Both the position numbers and the translations under genes were made by a program. 64,000 nucleotides of DNA from positions 38,225 through 102,224 of the forward strand of contig NZ_PCOY01000012.1 in the NCBI RefSeq assembly GCF_002979475.1, read 5' to 3'. The notes beneath the pieces are model-generated. The model was not told where the DNA came from. It saw only the letters and a list, made by a program, of their open reading frames with translations, and ran no database searches. Source of the DNA: Microbacterium sp. MYb62 (GTDB lineage Bacteria; Actinomycetota; Actinomycetes; Actinomycetales; Microbacteriaceae). Below, one piece after another: positions 63,205 through 64,000 of the stretch (position 1 is its first letter; each line of letters starts with the position of its first letter).

Positions 63205-63990
63205 GTGAACCCCGAAGCGATCATCGGATCCGGGGCCCTCTGGATCGCGATCCCGGTCGCGATGCTGGCGGGACTCGTCTCTTTCCTGTCCCCGTGCGTG
63301 CTCCCGCTCGTCCCGGGCTACCTCGGATTCCTCGGCGGTGCGGTCGCGCCCCGGTCGGCCGGCGTCGCCGGTACGGAGGGGAAGGTGACGACGCAGACCA
63401 CCGAGACCGCGACGCGCGGCCGGCTCGTCCTGGGCGTGCTGCTGTTCATCCTCGGCTTCACGATCGTCTTCGTCCTCTACACGGTGCTCGGCGGCACGGT
63501 CGGGGTGTTCCTGCTGCAGTGGGGCGACCTGATCACGCGCATCCTGGGCATCGTGATCATCGCGATGGGGCTGGTCTTCCTCGGGCTCTTCGGGTTCGCG
63601 CAGAAGGAGTTCCGCTTCCACGTCGACTCGAAGGCCGGCATCGTCGGTGCGCCGCTCCTCGGCATCGCGCTCGGGATCGGCTGGGCGCCGTGCATGGGGC
63701 CGACGCTCGCGGCGATCCTGGCGCTCTCGTTCAACGCCGGTGATCCCGTGCGCGCGGGATTCCTCGGTCTGGCGTACTCCCTCGGCCTCGGCATCCCGTT
63801 CCTGCTCGTCGCGCTCGGCTTCGGGTGGGCGACGAAGGCGATCGGGTTCCTGCGTCGCCACATCCGCGTGGTGAACATCGTCGGCGGCGTGATGCTGATC
63901 CTGCTCGGCATCCTGATGGTCACCGGCCTGTGGACCGACATCATGTCGCGGCTGACGGCGGTGATCGGCAGTGTCATCCTCCCGCTCTGA
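63205..63990 (+). CDS. ccdA: Cytochrome c biogenesis protein CcdA
   Basis: A 261-residue membrane protein with six predicted spans that carries electrons from cytosolic thioredoxin to TlpA/ResA outside. The first redox cysteine is in LVSFLSPCVLPLVPGYLGFLGG and the second in GWAPCMGPTLAAILALSF, the two CcdA motifs. The insert after span 1 (APRSAGVAGTEGKVTTQTTETATRG) is a cytoplasmic loop common in actinobacterial forms. The start is GTG at 63205, with AGGGA upstream. ResB and CcsA/CcsB genes would be expected just past the window. Confidence 0.95.
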   Translation: MNPEAIIGSGALWIAIPVAMLAGLVSFLSPCVLPLVPGYLGFLGGAVAPRSAGVAGTEGKVTTQTTETATRGRLVLGVLLFILGFTIVFVLYTVLGGTVGVFLLQWGDLITRILGIVIIAMGLVFLGLFGFAQKEFRFHVDSKAGIVGAPLLGIALGIGWAPCMGPTLAAILALSFNAGDPVRAGFLGLAYSLGLGIPFLLVALGFGWATKAIGFLRRHIRVVNIVGGVMLILLGILMVTGLWTDIMSRLTAVIGSVILPL

Positions 63991-64000
63991 CCACTCCGAC

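Overview
The window is 64 kb of very GC-rich, densely packed DNA with short intergenic gaps, frequent 1-8 bp start/stop overlaps and many GTG and TTG starts. The gene content fits a Gram-positive actinobacterium of the Microbacteriaceae, most likely Microbacterium. Pointers are a BldC-like DNA-binding protein, the 32-residue ribosomal protein bS22 typical of Actinobacteria, a RamB-type glyoxylate-cycle regulator, a DtxR/IdeR-type iron box, many lipoprotein-type binding proteins, and the actinobacterial ResB-type cytochrome c maturation order (histidine phosphatase, TlpA, CcdA). The genus is an inference. I see no rRNA, tRNA, CRISPR array or transposase.

Layout: 1-9.4 kb holds the end of an aldo/keto reductase, the glyoxylate shunt (aceB and aceA) divergent from a RamB-like regulator with a clear palindromic operator, a secreted glucanase-like protein, a TetR regulator and an alpha/beta hydrolase. 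10.2-15.2 kb is one tight operon: HAD phosphatase, phosphonate-type ABC importer (PhnD, PhnC and two PhnE) and an RpiR regulator. 15.7-20.3 kb is an iron-siderophore locus (reductase plus a binding protein, two permeases and an ATPase) around a DtxR-type box. 20.4-37 kb is mostly housekeeping: AlkA-like glycosylase, SbcCD, MTA/SAH nucleosidase, NadE, a three-domain nuclease-helicase, upp, tadA, a CDF metal transporter and proC. 37-45 kb has an ABC exporter, the KtrAB potassium system, an ArsR regulator and a drug exporter pair with a divergent TetR. 45-55 kb has BldC, bS22, a rhodanese-glutaredoxin-Dabb operon and two more ABC importers. 55-58 kb has aspS, a small membrane protein and a histidine phosphatase.

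The accessory part is 58.3-62.5 kb. The conserved run histidine phosphatase, TlpA, CcdA is split by about 4.3 kb holding a divergent thioredoxin-reductase-like gene and a MerR regulator, followed by a lower-GC gene for a KAP-family P-loop NTPase. The KAP gene lies between two direct copies of the merR 3' end: 57 bp identical, 99 bp homologous, with all five mismatches synonymous at third codon positions. This looks like an integrated, integrase-less cargo element, and it is the best candidate here for an undescribed (perhaps anti-phage) system.

Regulation can be read unusually well from the sequence: operators or boxes at aceA/ramB, the siderophore locus, the drug exporter and merR; a hairpin that would bury the ribosome binding site of a binding-protein mRNA; and strong inverted repeats at most convergent gene ends.
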